Shown: positions 1 to 6,599, numbered from the stretch's first letter. The stretch: 11,377 nucleotides of DNA from Halobacteriales archaeon SW_9_67_24 (GCA_003022685.1 PXSV01000135.1:1-11377); one strand, 5' to 3'. Program-made: numbers and translations. The notes: generated by a model not told the origin, from the sequence alone.

Positions 1-287
1 ACCGGCGCGACCTTGGTGTTGCCCTCGACGAGCATCCGGGCGACGTCACGGACGTCGCCCGTGCGGTCGATGGTGGGGGCCGTGTCGGCGAGCGCGCTCA
101 CCTTCGTCGAGTCCTCGACGTGGGACTGCATCAGCGCGCGCTGGGTGATCACGCCGGCGTACTCGCCGTCGTCGACGACGATGATCCCCCGAGGGTTTCC
201 CTCCTCGAAGATCGCGCGCACTTTCCCGAGCCGCTCGTCGCTCGTGACCTCGGCGTGGTCCGGGGTCGCGATGTCGGCGATGTCCAT
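1..287 (-). CDS. CBS-domain protein, N-terminal part (runs off left edge)
   Basis: The minus strand is open from an ATG at 285-287 to the window edge, giving 95 full codons (begins MDIADIATPD). Two CBS-type units are visible. The first spans about residues 1-57, with RGIIVVDDGEYAGVITQRAL forming the typical beta-strand, acidic turn, GVIT and helix. The second begins around residue 62 and includes VRDVARMLVEGNTKVAPV. CBS domains bind adenine nucleotides or S-adenosylmethionine and usually regulate a partner domain or protein. Haloarchaea encode longer multi-CBS proteins with this kind of N-terminus, so more CBS units or an effector domain may lie to the left. The ligand and partner cannot be told from this fragment. 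The gene is divergent from the lycopene cyclase-like gene, with 94 bases between starts. Family confidence is high; function is unknown. Confidence 0.85.
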   Translation of the reverse strand, partial: MDIADIATPDHAEVTSDERLGKVRAIFEEGNPRGIIVVDDGEYAGVITQRALMQSHVEDSTKVSALADTAPTIDRTGDVRDVARMLVEGNTKVAP

Positions 288-351
288 CGTACTCACTCCA
301 CCACCTTCGCTGCCGGGGGTAATCAACACTTTGCCGGAACTCCCCGTCACG

Positions 352-358
352 CATTTGC
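352..358 (+). promoter_or_regulatory. Putative TATA-like box of the lycopene cyclase-like gene
   Basis: The sequence CATTTGC is centred about 27 bases before GTG 382. This is the spacing expected for a BRE/TATA element of a leaderless haloarchaeal transcript. Similar TTTG boxes precede priS, the reductase and the ferredoxin in this window. Confidence 0.35.
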
Positions 359-381
359 CCCCTGGCCGCGTACGGGGCGGA

Positions 382-702
382 GTGCTGCCGGATCTGCTGC
401 CGGACATCGGCGTGTTCGGTCCCTACACGTATCTCGTGACCGAGGGGGTCTTCGGCGCGCTCGCGCTCGGGCTGCTCCTCGCGACCGACGCACTCCGCCG
501 CGCCGCGCGGACCGTCGTCGCGCTCTACCCGATCGCGTACGTCTGGGACTGGTACACCCTCGAAGTCGGGGTGTTCGCGATCCCGCTACGCACCGGCGTC
601 GAGTTCCTGGGAATCCCGATCGAGGAGCACGTCTTCATGATCGTCGTGCCGGCGCTGGTGGTCGGGATCCACGAACTCGTCAACGGACCACCGACCGACT
701 GA
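382..702 (+). CDS. Lycopene cyclase domain protein (single CrtY c/d-type domain)
   Basis: A 106-residue membrane protein, beginning at GTG 382 (MLPDLLPDIGVFGPYTYLVT). It matches the family of carotenoid-cyclase domains (CrtYc/CrtYd, CarR-type). Visible features are the PYTYLVTEGVFG segment, the YVWDWYTLEVGVFAIPLRTG signature in mid-protein, and the conserved GIPIEEHVFM motif near residue 80. Hydrophobic stretches give about three membrane helices. Full haloarchaeal lycopene beta-cyclases carry two such domains in about 230 residues. This gene has one, so it may act as half of a heterodimer, as in some Gram-positive bacteria, or have another isoprenoid role. The frame stays open upstream to position 13, but that part is antisense to the CBS gene and poor in cyclase features. 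GTG 382 also sits 26-29 bases after a T-rich box (ATTTG), fitting a leaderless transcript. The domain is clear; activity as a cyclase is inference. Confidence 0.82.
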   Translation: MLPDLLPDIGVFGPYTYLVTEGVFGALALGLLLATDALRRAARTVVALYPIAYVWDWYTLEVGVFAIPLRTGVEFLGIPIEEHVFMIVVPALVVGIHELVNGPPTD

Positions 703-741
703 ACCGCAACTCGCCAGCCTCCGACGAAACCGAGGCGGCAA

Positions 742-749
742 CGTTTTGC
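742..749 (+). promoter_or_regulatory. Putative TATA-like box of the priS operon
   Basis: CGTTTTGC lies about 27-34 bases before the priS ATG. It is the most T-rich spot in the local GC-rich spacer and resembles the GTTTTG boxes before the reductase and ferredoxin genes. A leaderless or near-leaderless priS-GINS transcript is inferred. Confidence 0.4.
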
Positions 750-775
750 CGACGTTTCCCGAACGGGAGTGCCAG

Positions 776-1954
776 ATGGAAGAGCGCACGCGTGCGTATC
801 TCCGAGGGCGATTCCGGGACCATTACCGCCGGACGGAGCCGACGCCGCCGCCCGACGCCGACGCGCGCGAGTGGGGATACGTTCCGTGGACCTCGGGTCC
901 GGGAACCACAATGGTCCGGCACAAATCGACCCTCGACCTCGGCGATCTCGGCGATTTCCTCGCCCGCGAGCGCCCGCGCCACGTCTACTTCTCGGCAGGG
1001 CGCTATGACGACCCCGACGCGGGAAGCATGGCCGAGAAGGGCTGGCAGGGCTCGGATCTCGTTTTCGACCTCGACGCCGACCATCTCCCCTCAGTCGAAC
1101 TCGGCGAGGACTCCTATGCGGAAATGCTCGACAAGTGTAAGGACGCGTTGCTCCGACTGCTCGACTTTCTGGAAAACGACTTCGGCTTTCGGGAACTCGA
1201 CATCGTCTTCTCCGGCGGCCGAGGGTATCACGTCCACGTCCGCGACGAGGGGGTTCAGGACCTGGAACGCGACGCCCGACGCGAGATCGTGGACTACGTC
1301 CGCGGGATCGGGCTCGACCTCGACGGTCTCATCGCGACGGAGGCCGTCGGCGGGACCGCCGGGCGGACGAGTCCGGCACAGAAGCGCACGCTTCGGACCG
1401 AAGGCGGGTGGAGCGCGCGCGCGCACCGCCACCTTCTCGGGTTCGTCGACGACTTGCTGGAACTGGACGACGAGGCGGCGCTCGCCCGCCTCCGGGAGTT
1501 CGACGGGATCGGCGAGGGGAAGGCCGAGGCCGTGCTGCGCGCCGCGCGCACCAACTACGAGTCGATCGAGCAGGGAAATATCGACGTGCATCCGGCGTTC
1601 TACGGCCTCGCGCAGCGCCTGGTTCCCGCAGTCGTCGCGGCCGACAACGCCCCGATCGACGAACCCGTGACGACCGACACGAACCGGCTGATCCGTCTTC
1701 CGGGAAGCCTCCACGGCGGGAGTGGCCTCCGCGTCGCGCCGATCGATCGCGATCACGTCGGAGCGTTCGACCCGCTCGGCGAGACGATCCCCGAGACGTT
1801 CCGGGGCCAGGAGATCGCGGTCGAGCTCGACGAGGAGACGACCGTCGAACTCGACGGCGATAGCTTTACACTCCCGGCGGGTACACATGCGGTTCGTGAA
1901 CACGTCGGCGTGTTCCTGATGGCACGCGGCCACGCCGAGAAGGGCGAAGAATGA
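776..1954 (+). CDS. priS: DNA primase small (catalytic) subunit PriS
   Basis: A 392-residue archaeo-eukaryotic primase catalytic subunit, which makes RNA/DNA primers at the replication fork together with PriL. The N-terminus has the conserved REWGYVPW region (31-38). The catalytic DxD pair lies in VFDLDADH (D98, D100), followed by the SGGRGYHVHV motif (146-155). The late motif is DTNRLIRLPGSLHGGSG (301-317), which holds the probable third metal-binding Asp (D301) and nucleotide-binding residues. Length is normal for the family. The ATG at 776 is chosen over an in-frame GTG or ATG farther upstream because homology-like sequence begins at MEERTRAYL and a T-rich box lies about 30 bases before it. 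The stop overlaps the start of the GINS gene (ATGA), so the two are translationally coupled, a conserved archaeal pairing. The identification is secure. Confidence 0.96.
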   Translation: MEERTRAYLRGRFRDHYRRTEPTPPPDADAREWGYVPWTSGPGTTMVRHKSTLDLGDLGDFLARERPRHVYFSAGRYDDPDAGSMAEKGWQGSDLVFDLDADHLPSVELGEDSYAEMLDKCKDALLRLLDFLENDFGFRELDIVFSGGRGYHVHVRDEGVQDLERDARREIVDYVRGIGLDLDGLIATEAVGGTAGRTSPAQKRTLRTEGGWSARAHRHLLGFVDDLLELDDEAALARLREFDGIGEGKAEAVLRAARTNYESIEQGNIDVHPAFYGLAQRLVPAVVAADNAPIDEPVTTDTNRLIRLPGSLHGGSGLRVAPIDRDHVGAFDPLGETIPETFRGQEIAVELDEETTVELDGDSFTLPAGTHAVREHVGVFLMARGHAEKGEE

Positions 1955-2895
1955 ACCTCGGGGATCTCCAGTCCGCGCGGAGCAAGGAGCGCCAGAAGGA
2001 CAGCCTCCAGCACCTCCGTGAGGACTTTTACGCCGACGTCGGGCGGTTCGTCGAGGAACTTCGCACCGAACGCGAGCGCGCGGCCGCCGCGGCCGACGAC
2101 CCGTTCGCCGCACCCGAGGTCCGTCGGCTGACCGACGACATCGAGACCGCCGAGAACACCGTCGAGGCGATCTACGAGCGCCGTGTGGGGAAACTCGTCA
2201 AGCTCGCCAGCCTCGACGCCGCCGGGATGCCCGCCGACGAGGACGGCCTCACGAGCGAGGAACGCGACCTCTTCGACACGCTGGTCGATTCGATCGAGTC
2301 GAACCGCGCGCACGTTCTGGAGGACGTGCTCGCCGGCGAGGGCGACGCGACCGCGACGGACGACGCCGCCGAGACGTCGCCCGCGCCTGGCAGCGAGGAG
2401 AGCGCGACACCGACCGATGCCGGCCCCGCCGCCGAAACCGTGTCGGACGACGCGACTGCACACGATACTGCCGAGCCAGCTGGCACCGCCGAACCGGATG
2501 GCAGCGTCGCTGACGCCGAGGGGACGGCCGGGCGGGCGGAGTCGGGCGCGGCCGAGGGTGGTGTCACCGCGGCCGACGCGATGGGGGGCGACACACCGAG
2601 TGCGGCCGCGGATGAATCGTTGTCGGATGAGGCCCGCGGCGACGAGCCGTCGGCCAGCGAGCGGTCGTCCGAGGCCGGTCGCGCGTCGGCCGGAGCCGAC
2701 GATGCAGGCAGCGAGACCGCCCAGCGGGAGAGCGACGACACCGACCGAACCACCGTCCGGATCACGCGCGACATTGGCGAGATCATGGGCGTCGACGAGC
2801 GGACCTACCACCTCGCGAGTGAGGACGTCGTCACGCTTCCAGAAGTGAACGCCACCCCGCTACTGGAGCGCGATGCGGCCGAACAGCTCGAATAG
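1951..2895 (+). CDS. ginS: GINS-family replication protein (Gins15/51 type) with long acidic linker
   Basis: A 314-residue protein whose ATG overlaps the priS stop by four bases. Residues 1-129 are helical and charged (MNLGDLQSARSKERQKDSLQ, then ERRVGKLVKLASLDA, SEERDLFDTLVDSIESNRAH). This matches the GINS alpha domain. Residues 266-314 form the small C-terminal beta domain (TVRITRDIGEIMGVDERTYH, then LASEDVVTLPEVNATPLLER). The alpha-then-beta order is that of archaeal Gins15/51. GINS binds the MCM helicase and a RecJ/Cdc45-like protein in the archaeal replicative helicase complex, and its link with primase is well known. The unusual part is residues 130-265, about 135 residues of low-complexity Ala/Asp/Glu/Ser/Thr sequence without hydrophobic core, probably disordered. 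No frame break is seen in it. Family assignment is strong from context plus both ends. Confidence 0.88.
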   Translation: MNLGDLQSARSKERQKDSLQHLREDFYADVGRFVEELRTERERAAAAADDPFAAPEVRRLTDDIETAENTVEAIYERRVGKLVKLASLDAAGMPADEDGLTSEERDLFDTLVDSIESNRAHVLEDVLAGEGDATATDDAAETSPAPGSEESATPTDAGPAAETVSDDATAHDTAEPAGTAEPDGSVADAEGTAGRAESGAAEGGVTAADAMGGDTPSAAADESLSDEARGDEPSASERSSEAGRASAGADDAGSETAQRESDDTDRTTVRITRDIGEIMGVDERTYHLASEDVVTLPEVNATPLLERDAAEQLE

Positions 2896-2914
2896 CGTTG
2901 GGAGTGTAATTCCG

Positions 2915-3124
2915 ATGAACGGGGAATCGAGGACGGTCCGCATTCTCGGTCCCAACCGACGAAACCTCGCCGCGCTCGCGGCCGTCGGGACGGTGCTCGT
3001 GGGGGCGTACACGTTCGTCTCGCACCCGGTCGTCCGGTACGGCGCGTGGCTCGTCGTGTTCACGATCTGGATGCTGTGGTTCGTGCTCGCCGCGGTTCAG
3101 TGGCTCTCGATGGCGGATTTCTGA
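2915..3124 (+). CDS. Small two-helix membrane protein, function unknown
   Basis: A 69-residue ORF starting at ATG 2915, 19 bases after the GINS stop. An in-frame ATG at 2873 would overlap the GINS gene, and its extra 14 residues look like shadow sequence, so the later start is preferred. The N-terminus is basic (RTVRILGPNRRN), followed by two membrane helices at about residues 17-35 (LAALAAVGTVLVGAYTFVS) and 42-63 (YGAWLVVFTIWMLWFVLAAV). The positive N-terminal region predicts both ends on the cytoplasmic side. It is probably cotranscribed with priS and the GINS gene, but nothing in the sequence shows a replication role. It resembles small conserved haloarchaeal membrane proteins of unknown function. 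It is not SecE or Sec61-beta, since it has two helices and no conserved motif of either. Confidence 0.7.
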   Translation: MNGESRTVRILGPNRRNLAALAAVGTVLVGAYTFVSHPVVRYGAWLVVFTIWMLWFVLAAVQWLSMADF

Positions 3125-3173
3125 TCCGATCAGGCGAGCCGCGGCCGACGACTCCAAAACCGTCCTGGCGAGT

Positions 3174-4541
3174 TCAGTACTTCGCGTCCGCGCCGGTCGT
3201 GGCGTAGACCACGTCCATCAGGCCGTCGCGCTGGGCCTGCCACGTGTCGAACTCGTTCGGATGATCGGGGTAGTCCTCGTAGTGATCGAGCAGACGATCG
3301 GCCTCGCCCTTCGTCCGATAGAGGTCGTGAAGCGTCCCCCAGTGGCCGAAGCTCTTGACCGCGGTCCGGAGTTTGAGGCCGAGGCCGACGTTCGCGCTGC
3401 CGGAGTACAGGGCGTCCGAGAGTTTCTCGGCGGGGAGAGTAGCCAAGAGCCCCATCAGGTCGTCGAGGCCGGTCGCGCCCACGAGGATGTTGTAGACGTC
3501 GAGCGCGGCGTAGCGCCCGCCGAAGTGGTCCATCACGCGCTCGTTGTACGCCCAGAGGCCGGCCTCGCTCGTGTCGCCGGTCTCGATCGCCTCGATCGCC
3601 GCCTCGCCGGCGTACTTCCCGGCGTAGGCCGCACCCGCGATCCCGCCGCCGGTGGTGGGGTTGACGTGGCCCGCGGCGTCGCCGATCGCCATGAACCCAG
3701 GCGCGATCCCCGAGTCGTAGGGCCGCCGCGTGGGGAGGGCCGCCCCGAGTTTGTCCTTCACTTCCGCGCCCTCGAACTCCGGGCGGGTGCGGAGGTCACG
3801 CTTCAGCGACTCCACGAGTTCCATCGGCTCCTCGCCCATCTGGAACCCGAGGCCGACGTTGATCTCGGTGCTGGTGCGGGGGAAGTACCAGAGGTAGCCA
3901 GCGGCGCGTTCGGTGGGTTTGAGGACGAGTGCGTCGTCCCACTCCACGGGGGAATCGACTTCGAGCACTTCGCGGTAGGCCGAGGAGAACTGCGAGTAGC
4001 TGACGTTGGTGTCGAAGGTCGCCTCGTCGAGGGTGGCCTTGTCCTGGAGAATCGAGAGCGCGCCGGCGGCGTCGATCACCACGTCGCCGCGATACTCCAC
4101 CGGATCGCCCTCGCGGGTCGCGCGCAGGCCCGTCACCCGGCCGTCGTCCTGGATGACGTCCTGGACCACCGTGTCGTAGTGGACGGCCGCGCCCGCTTGC
4201 TCCGCGCCGTCGATGATGAGCTTCCCGAACTCCAGGCGGTCGATGACCGCGAGCTCCCCTGGTACTGGGATGTCGAGCACGGCGTTCTCCTGGGGGATCT
4301 CGAAGCGGCCGTGATCGACGTCGGTGTTCGTGAACGCGGGTTCGATCGCGGACTTCGGGATCGCCTCGGGGAAGGCGTCGGCTCCCTTGAGCGCGTCGCC
4401 GCAGGCGATGTGGCCCGCTTCGTCCTGTGATTTGCGCTCGACGATCGTGACGTCGTAGCCCGCCCGCGCGATCGTCGCCGCGGCGTAACAGCCGCCGGTG
4501 CCAGCGCCGACGATGGCGACGTCCGGCTCGTGAGTCGTCAT
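3174..4541 (-). CDS. Geranylgeranyl reductase-family FAD-dependent oxidoreductase
   Basis: A 455-residue flavoprotein, starting at ATG 4541 (MTTHEPDVAIVGAGTGGCYA). The N-terminal Rossmann dinucleotide-binding motif is GAGTGG (12-17), and E35 in VTIVERK binds the ribose. HIACGDALKG follows, with Cys48 at the position of the conserved active-site cysteine of archaeal geranylgeranyl reductases. The substrate-domain motif is YLWYFPRTSTEINVGLGF (216-233). The second FAD motif is GDAAGHVNPTTGGGI (287-301). The family reduces double bonds in geranylgeranyl chains, chiefly of archaeol phospholipids and in some cases menaquinone or carotenoid side chains. Which substrate this copy uses cannot be told; haloarchaea often have several paralogues, and the C-terminal extension makes it longer than classical ~400-residue lipid reductases. 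The longer upstream frame (to 4751) overlaps the ferredoxin promoter and gene and is rejected. It is divergent from a [2Fe-2S] ferredoxin gene. Confidence 0.9.
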   Translation of the reverse strand: MTTHEPDVAIVGAGTGGCYAAATIARAGYDVTIVERKSQDEAGHIACGDALKGADAFPEAIPKSAIEPAFTNTDVDHGRFEIPQENAVLDIPVPGELAVIDRLEFGKLIIDGAEQAGAAVHYDTVVQDVIQDDGRVTGLRATREGDPVEYRGDVVIDAAGALSILQDKATLDEATFDTNVSYSQFSSAYREVLEVDSPVEWDDALVLKPTERAAGYLWYFPRTSTEINVGLGFQMGEEPMELVESLKRDLRTRPEFEGAEVKDKLGAALPTRRPYDSGIAPGFMAIGDAAGHVNPTTGGGIAGAAYAGKYAGEAAIEAIETGDTSEAGLWAYNERVMDHFGGRYAALDVYNILVGATGLDDLMGLLATLPAEKLSDALYSGSANVGLGLKLRTAVKSFGHWGTLHDLYRTKGEADRLLDHYEDYPDHPNEFDTWQAQRDGLMDVVYATTGADAKY

Positions 4542-4562
4542 TGGTTGGTGATTGCGGGGTGG

Positions 4563-4573
4563 GTGCAAAACTC
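4563..4573 (-). promoter_or_regulatory. Putative TATA-like box of the reductase gene
   Basis: On the minus strand GAGTTTTGCAC is centred about 27 bases before ATG 4541. This spacing fits a leaderless transcript. The core GTTTTG is shared with the divergent ferredoxin promoter. Confidence 0.45.
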
Positions 4574-4652
4574 TTCTCCACCGCTCCGACGGTCCAAACC
4601 CCCTCGGTGTGCGCCGGTCGTGGCGCGGCGCTCCTCCCGAAGAAGAGGTAAA

Positions 4653-4662
4653 GGGTTTTGTT
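4653..4662 (+). promoter_or_regulatory. Putative TATA-like box of the ferredoxin gene
   Basis: GGGTTTTGTT lies centred about 26 bases before the ferredoxin ATG at 4684, preceded by a purine-rich stretch that could serve as BRE. A leaderless transcript is inferred. Confidence 0.45.
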
Positions 4663-4683
4663 GGGGCCCGACCCACACCGGGT

Positions 4684-5010
4684 ATGACCGACCACACCGT
4701 CGAGTTCGTGGGCACCGGCGAGTCGATCACCGTCTCCGAGAAGGAGACCATCCTGAGCCGGTGTATCGAGGAGGGGATCGCCCAGGAGTACTCCTGCCGG
4801 GTCGGGATGTGTCTCGCGTGCTCGGCCGAGATCCTCGAAGGCGAGGTGACACAGCCGGCGGCGCGCGGCCTCTCCGACGCGGAGGCCGAGCGCTATGCAC
4901 TGACCTGCATGGCTCGGCCGCTCTCGGATCTCAGGCTCGACCGGGGGAAGTACCCGCCGAGCATCGAGGGCGACGCGAGCGCCGGCGACCCCGCGCCGGC
5001 CGACGATTGA
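4684..5010 (+). CDS. [2Fe-2S] ferredoxin, plant type
   Basis: A 108-residue soluble electron carrier. The cluster ligands are Cys38, Cys43, Cys46 and Cys75, in the pattern C-x4-C-x2-C-x28-C (SCRVGMCLACSAEILEGEV, then ALTCMARP). This is the plant/cyanobacterial-type [2Fe-2S] fold. Cys27 is an extra cysteine outside the motif. The N-terminal strand (HTVEFVGTGESITVSEKETI) is the usual beta-grasp start. It lacks the acidic insertion of the major haloarchaeal ferredoxin of about 128 residues, so it is probably an accessory ferredoxin. The tail (after residue 95) is acidic and proline/alanine-rich. The gene is divergent from the geranylgeranyl reductase gene, 142 bases between starts. A geranylgeranyl reductase of Methanosarcina is known to use ferredoxin as electron donor, so pairing with that reductase is a reasonable inference, not shown. 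Family assignment is secure. Confidence 0.93.
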   Translation: MTDHTVEFVGTGESITVSEKETILSRCIEEGIAQEYSCRVGMCLACSAEILEGEVTQPAARGLSDAEAERYALTCMARPLSDLRLDRGKYPPSIEGDASAGDPAPADD

Positions 5011-5013
5011 GAA

Positions 5014-5028
5014 CCCTCCACAGGAGGG
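5014..5028. terminator. Hairpin between convergent genes (possible terminator)
   Basis: CCCTCC-ACA-GGAGGG is a perfect 6-bp stem with a 3-base loop. It starts three bases after the ferredoxin stop and lies in the 49-base gap facing the end of the regulator gene. Archaeal termination relies mainly on T-tracts, and none follows, so a terminator role is uncertain; it could also block exonucleases. Confidence 0.35.
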
Positions 5029-5059
5029 CGCGACTCGCTCGCCGCGTCGTCGGCACGAA

Positions 5060-5859
5060 TCAGACCGTTGCCGGCTCGGCACGGCTCTCGTAGGAGCGAT
5101 AGACCCGCTCGCCCCACTCGACGGCCTCCTCCGAGGTGTTCGAGATCACGCCTTTCGTCTCGTTGTCCGGGCTGTAGATCAGTAGACAGACCCTGGTTTC
5201 GTCGCCGTTCTCCAGCAGGAACAGCCCGTAGGGGGTCTCGTCGACGACCCGGGTCTCGTAGTTCGGCAGTTCGAGCAGCTGTGAGAGCCGGTCGGGACGT
5301 GACGAACGGACGTACTCGAAGAGGGCTGTCGGGAAGACGAACTCCATCTCGACGCCGTCGGTGGCCAACGAGTGGACGATCTCCATTGCTCGGGAATGGC
5401 TGTGTGCACAAGTCACACAGCTCATGCGATCGACCGCCTCGATCAGTTCGCTCAGGTGCGTTCCGGGAGCGTGTGGCGCGACCGGCTCCTGGGTGACGAT
5501 CTCTGCGCCGGCCAGCAACGCGGTGTCGAGTTCGACGCCCGGATCGAGCGCCGACAGCAGGTTCGACGCGGCGAGGATCCCGTTCAGGCGGTCCACGAAC
5601 CCCTCGTACTCCGCCACGAGCGTTCGACGGCGTCGGTCGGGACGAACCCCTCCGAAACGTACTCGACGACACCGAGGACCTCCATCTCCCGCATCGTTCG
5701 ATCGATCGTCGACCACGACTGACCGAGCTCGTCGACGAGGTCGTGCTTGTCGAGCGGCGACTCCAGGAGTTCGAGCAGTTCGTTTCGTCGCGTGGCGGTG
5801 GCGATCAGGTCGCCGACGACCGACTCTCGTTGAGGAACGCGGCGGGGTATTCGTCGCAC
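5060..5859 (-). pseudogene. Winged-helix transcriptional regulator with FilR1-type domain, frameshifted
   Basis: The gene reads in two frames. The first (5859 to about 5624) encodes a winged-helix domain: DLIATATRRNELLELLESPL, then KHDLVDELGQSWSTIDRTM and LGVVEYVSEGFVPTDAVE. The second (about 5622 to 5060) continues with the rest of the protein: LVAEYEGFVDRLNGILAASN, a FAMILY-like middle part (AMEIVHSLATDGVEMEFVFP), and YGLFLLENGDETRVCLLIYS. This layout is typical of haloarchaeal HTH regulators with a C-terminal FilR1/methanogenesis-regulator domain. Restoring one A in GTCGAACGC near 5623-5624 (GTCGAAACGC) would join the frames as DAVETLVAEYEGF. As given, the protein stops early at 5584. The GTG at 5859 is the only visible start in frame; the first ~12 residues look unlike the family, so the 5' end may also be damaged. 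Targets are unknown. Sequencing error versus real pseudogene cannot be decided here. Confidence 0.75.
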
Positions 5860-5884
5860 GTACCAGCGATCGGTTCATCGGACA

Positions 5885-6110
5885 GTGGCCCTCCACGCTG
5901 CGTTGCTCGCAGACTCCGCTGCCGCAACGCTGCTCGCCGGCCTCAGGCTCTTTCTCGACACCTGTCCCGTCTGCGAGGGCCCCCTCGCGTTCGGCAAAGA
6001 GACCATCGAATCGTGCTGTCGCTCCGTCAATGTCGTTGCGGTCGATTGCGGGGAACACAACGCACAACTGTTCGAGATCGAGTATACTGGCGAAGCAGTC
6101 CGAGGGACGA
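5885..6110 (+). CDS. Candidate small cysteine-rich protein, 3' end unresolved
   Basis: From GTG 5885 the plus strand encodes a hydrophobic N-terminal helix (about residues 6-23, ALLADSAAATLLAGLRLF). This is followed by DTCPVCEGPLAFGKETIESC, then CRSVNVVAVDCGEHNAQLFE. The CPVC, CC and C cysteines suggest a zinc- or metal-binding small membrane-anchored protein. Third codon positions are mostly G/C through this part, which supports real coding. No stop follows in frame: it stays open through the whole glutaredoxin gene to 6595, which is clearly in another frame. The end at 6110 is my estimate of where plausible protein stops (after FEIEYTGEAV). A lost stop or a frameshift is likely. No named family is recognised. 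It is divergent from the broken regulator, only 25 bases away, and could be its target. Low to moderate confidence. Confidence 0.4.
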
Positions 6111-6161
6111 ACGAGATCCCGGCGGCGACACGTCTTTGTGTCGAAAGCGAATACACTGAAT

Positions 6162-6506
6162 ATGGCGTTCCAACGCGGCGAAGACCTCGACCAGGCAACG
6201 GTCAACGACCGCGTCGACACCGCGATCGAGGACAACGAGGTCGTCCTGTTCATGAAGGGCAACGAGCTGATGCCCCAGTGTGGCTACTCCGATCGCGCGC
6301 TCGGCCTCATCGGCCAGTACAGGGAGGAGTTCGCAACCGTCGACGTGCTCGAATCGCTCGACGAGTACCGGGTCGCGCTCGAACGCCACAGCGGGTGGGA
6401 GACGACCCCCCAGACGTTCGTCGACGGCGAGTTCGTCGGCGGCAGCGACGTGCTCGCGGAGCTCGACGAGCGGGGCGACCTCGAAACCACGCTCGCGACC
6501 GGGTGA
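6162..6506 (+). CDS. Monothiol glutaredoxin-family protein
   Basis: A 114-residue glutaredoxin of the Grx4/CGFS type. After an N-terminal helix (residues 8-25) comes EVVLFMKGNELMPQCGYSDR (26-45). Lys32 and Cys40 in MKG...CGYS are the glutathione/cluster-binding residues. The cis-proline segment WETTPQTFVDGEFVGGSDVL (79-98) follows, with Thr82-Pro83 and GGSD. The motif is CGYS rather than the common CGFS, a conservative change. Monothiol glutaredoxins of this class carry or transfer [2Fe-2S] clusters. Haloarchaea use gamma-glutamylcysteine rather than glutathione, so the thiol ligand here is probably different. ATG 6162 is chosen because the upstream continuation of the frame has no glutaredoxin features. 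A weak T-rich box (CTTTGTG, 6134-6140) lies about 25 bases upstream. No iron-sulfur assembly gene is adjacent, although a ferredoxin lies 1.2 kb upstream. Confidence 0.92.
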   Translation: MAFQRGEDLDQATVNDRVDTAIEDNEVVLFMKGNELMPQCGYSDRALGLIGQYREEFATVDVLESLDEYRVALERHSGWETTPQTFVDGEFVGGSDVLAELDERGDLETTLATG

Positions 6507-6599
6507 GGCCGCGACCGAAGGACAGAGGATATACGTACGGGGTCCGTATCATCTGTCGGACAGGCAGCGTCGGCAGCACGCCCGACTGCCGGTAACACC

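Noticed and set aside
120..1670. 516-residue plus-strand ORF across the cyclase-like gene and priS
   Set aside because: Arg/Ser/Pro-rich shadow translation that crosses two well-supported genes in another frame.
2172..2811. Antisense ORFs opposite the GINS linker
   Set aside because: The Ser/Ala/Val-rich translations only mirror the low-complexity acidic linker.
3261..4430. Long plus-strand ORF (389 residues) opposite the reductase
   Set aside because: It is the GC-driven antisense shadow of a clear flavoprotein; no domain motifs, and codon bias fits the minus strand.
5060..6262. 400-residue minus-strand ORF as one regulator gene
   Set aside because: Only its final ~186 residues are regulator-like; the first part is Arg-rich shadow sequence, and the true HTH domain lies in another frame.
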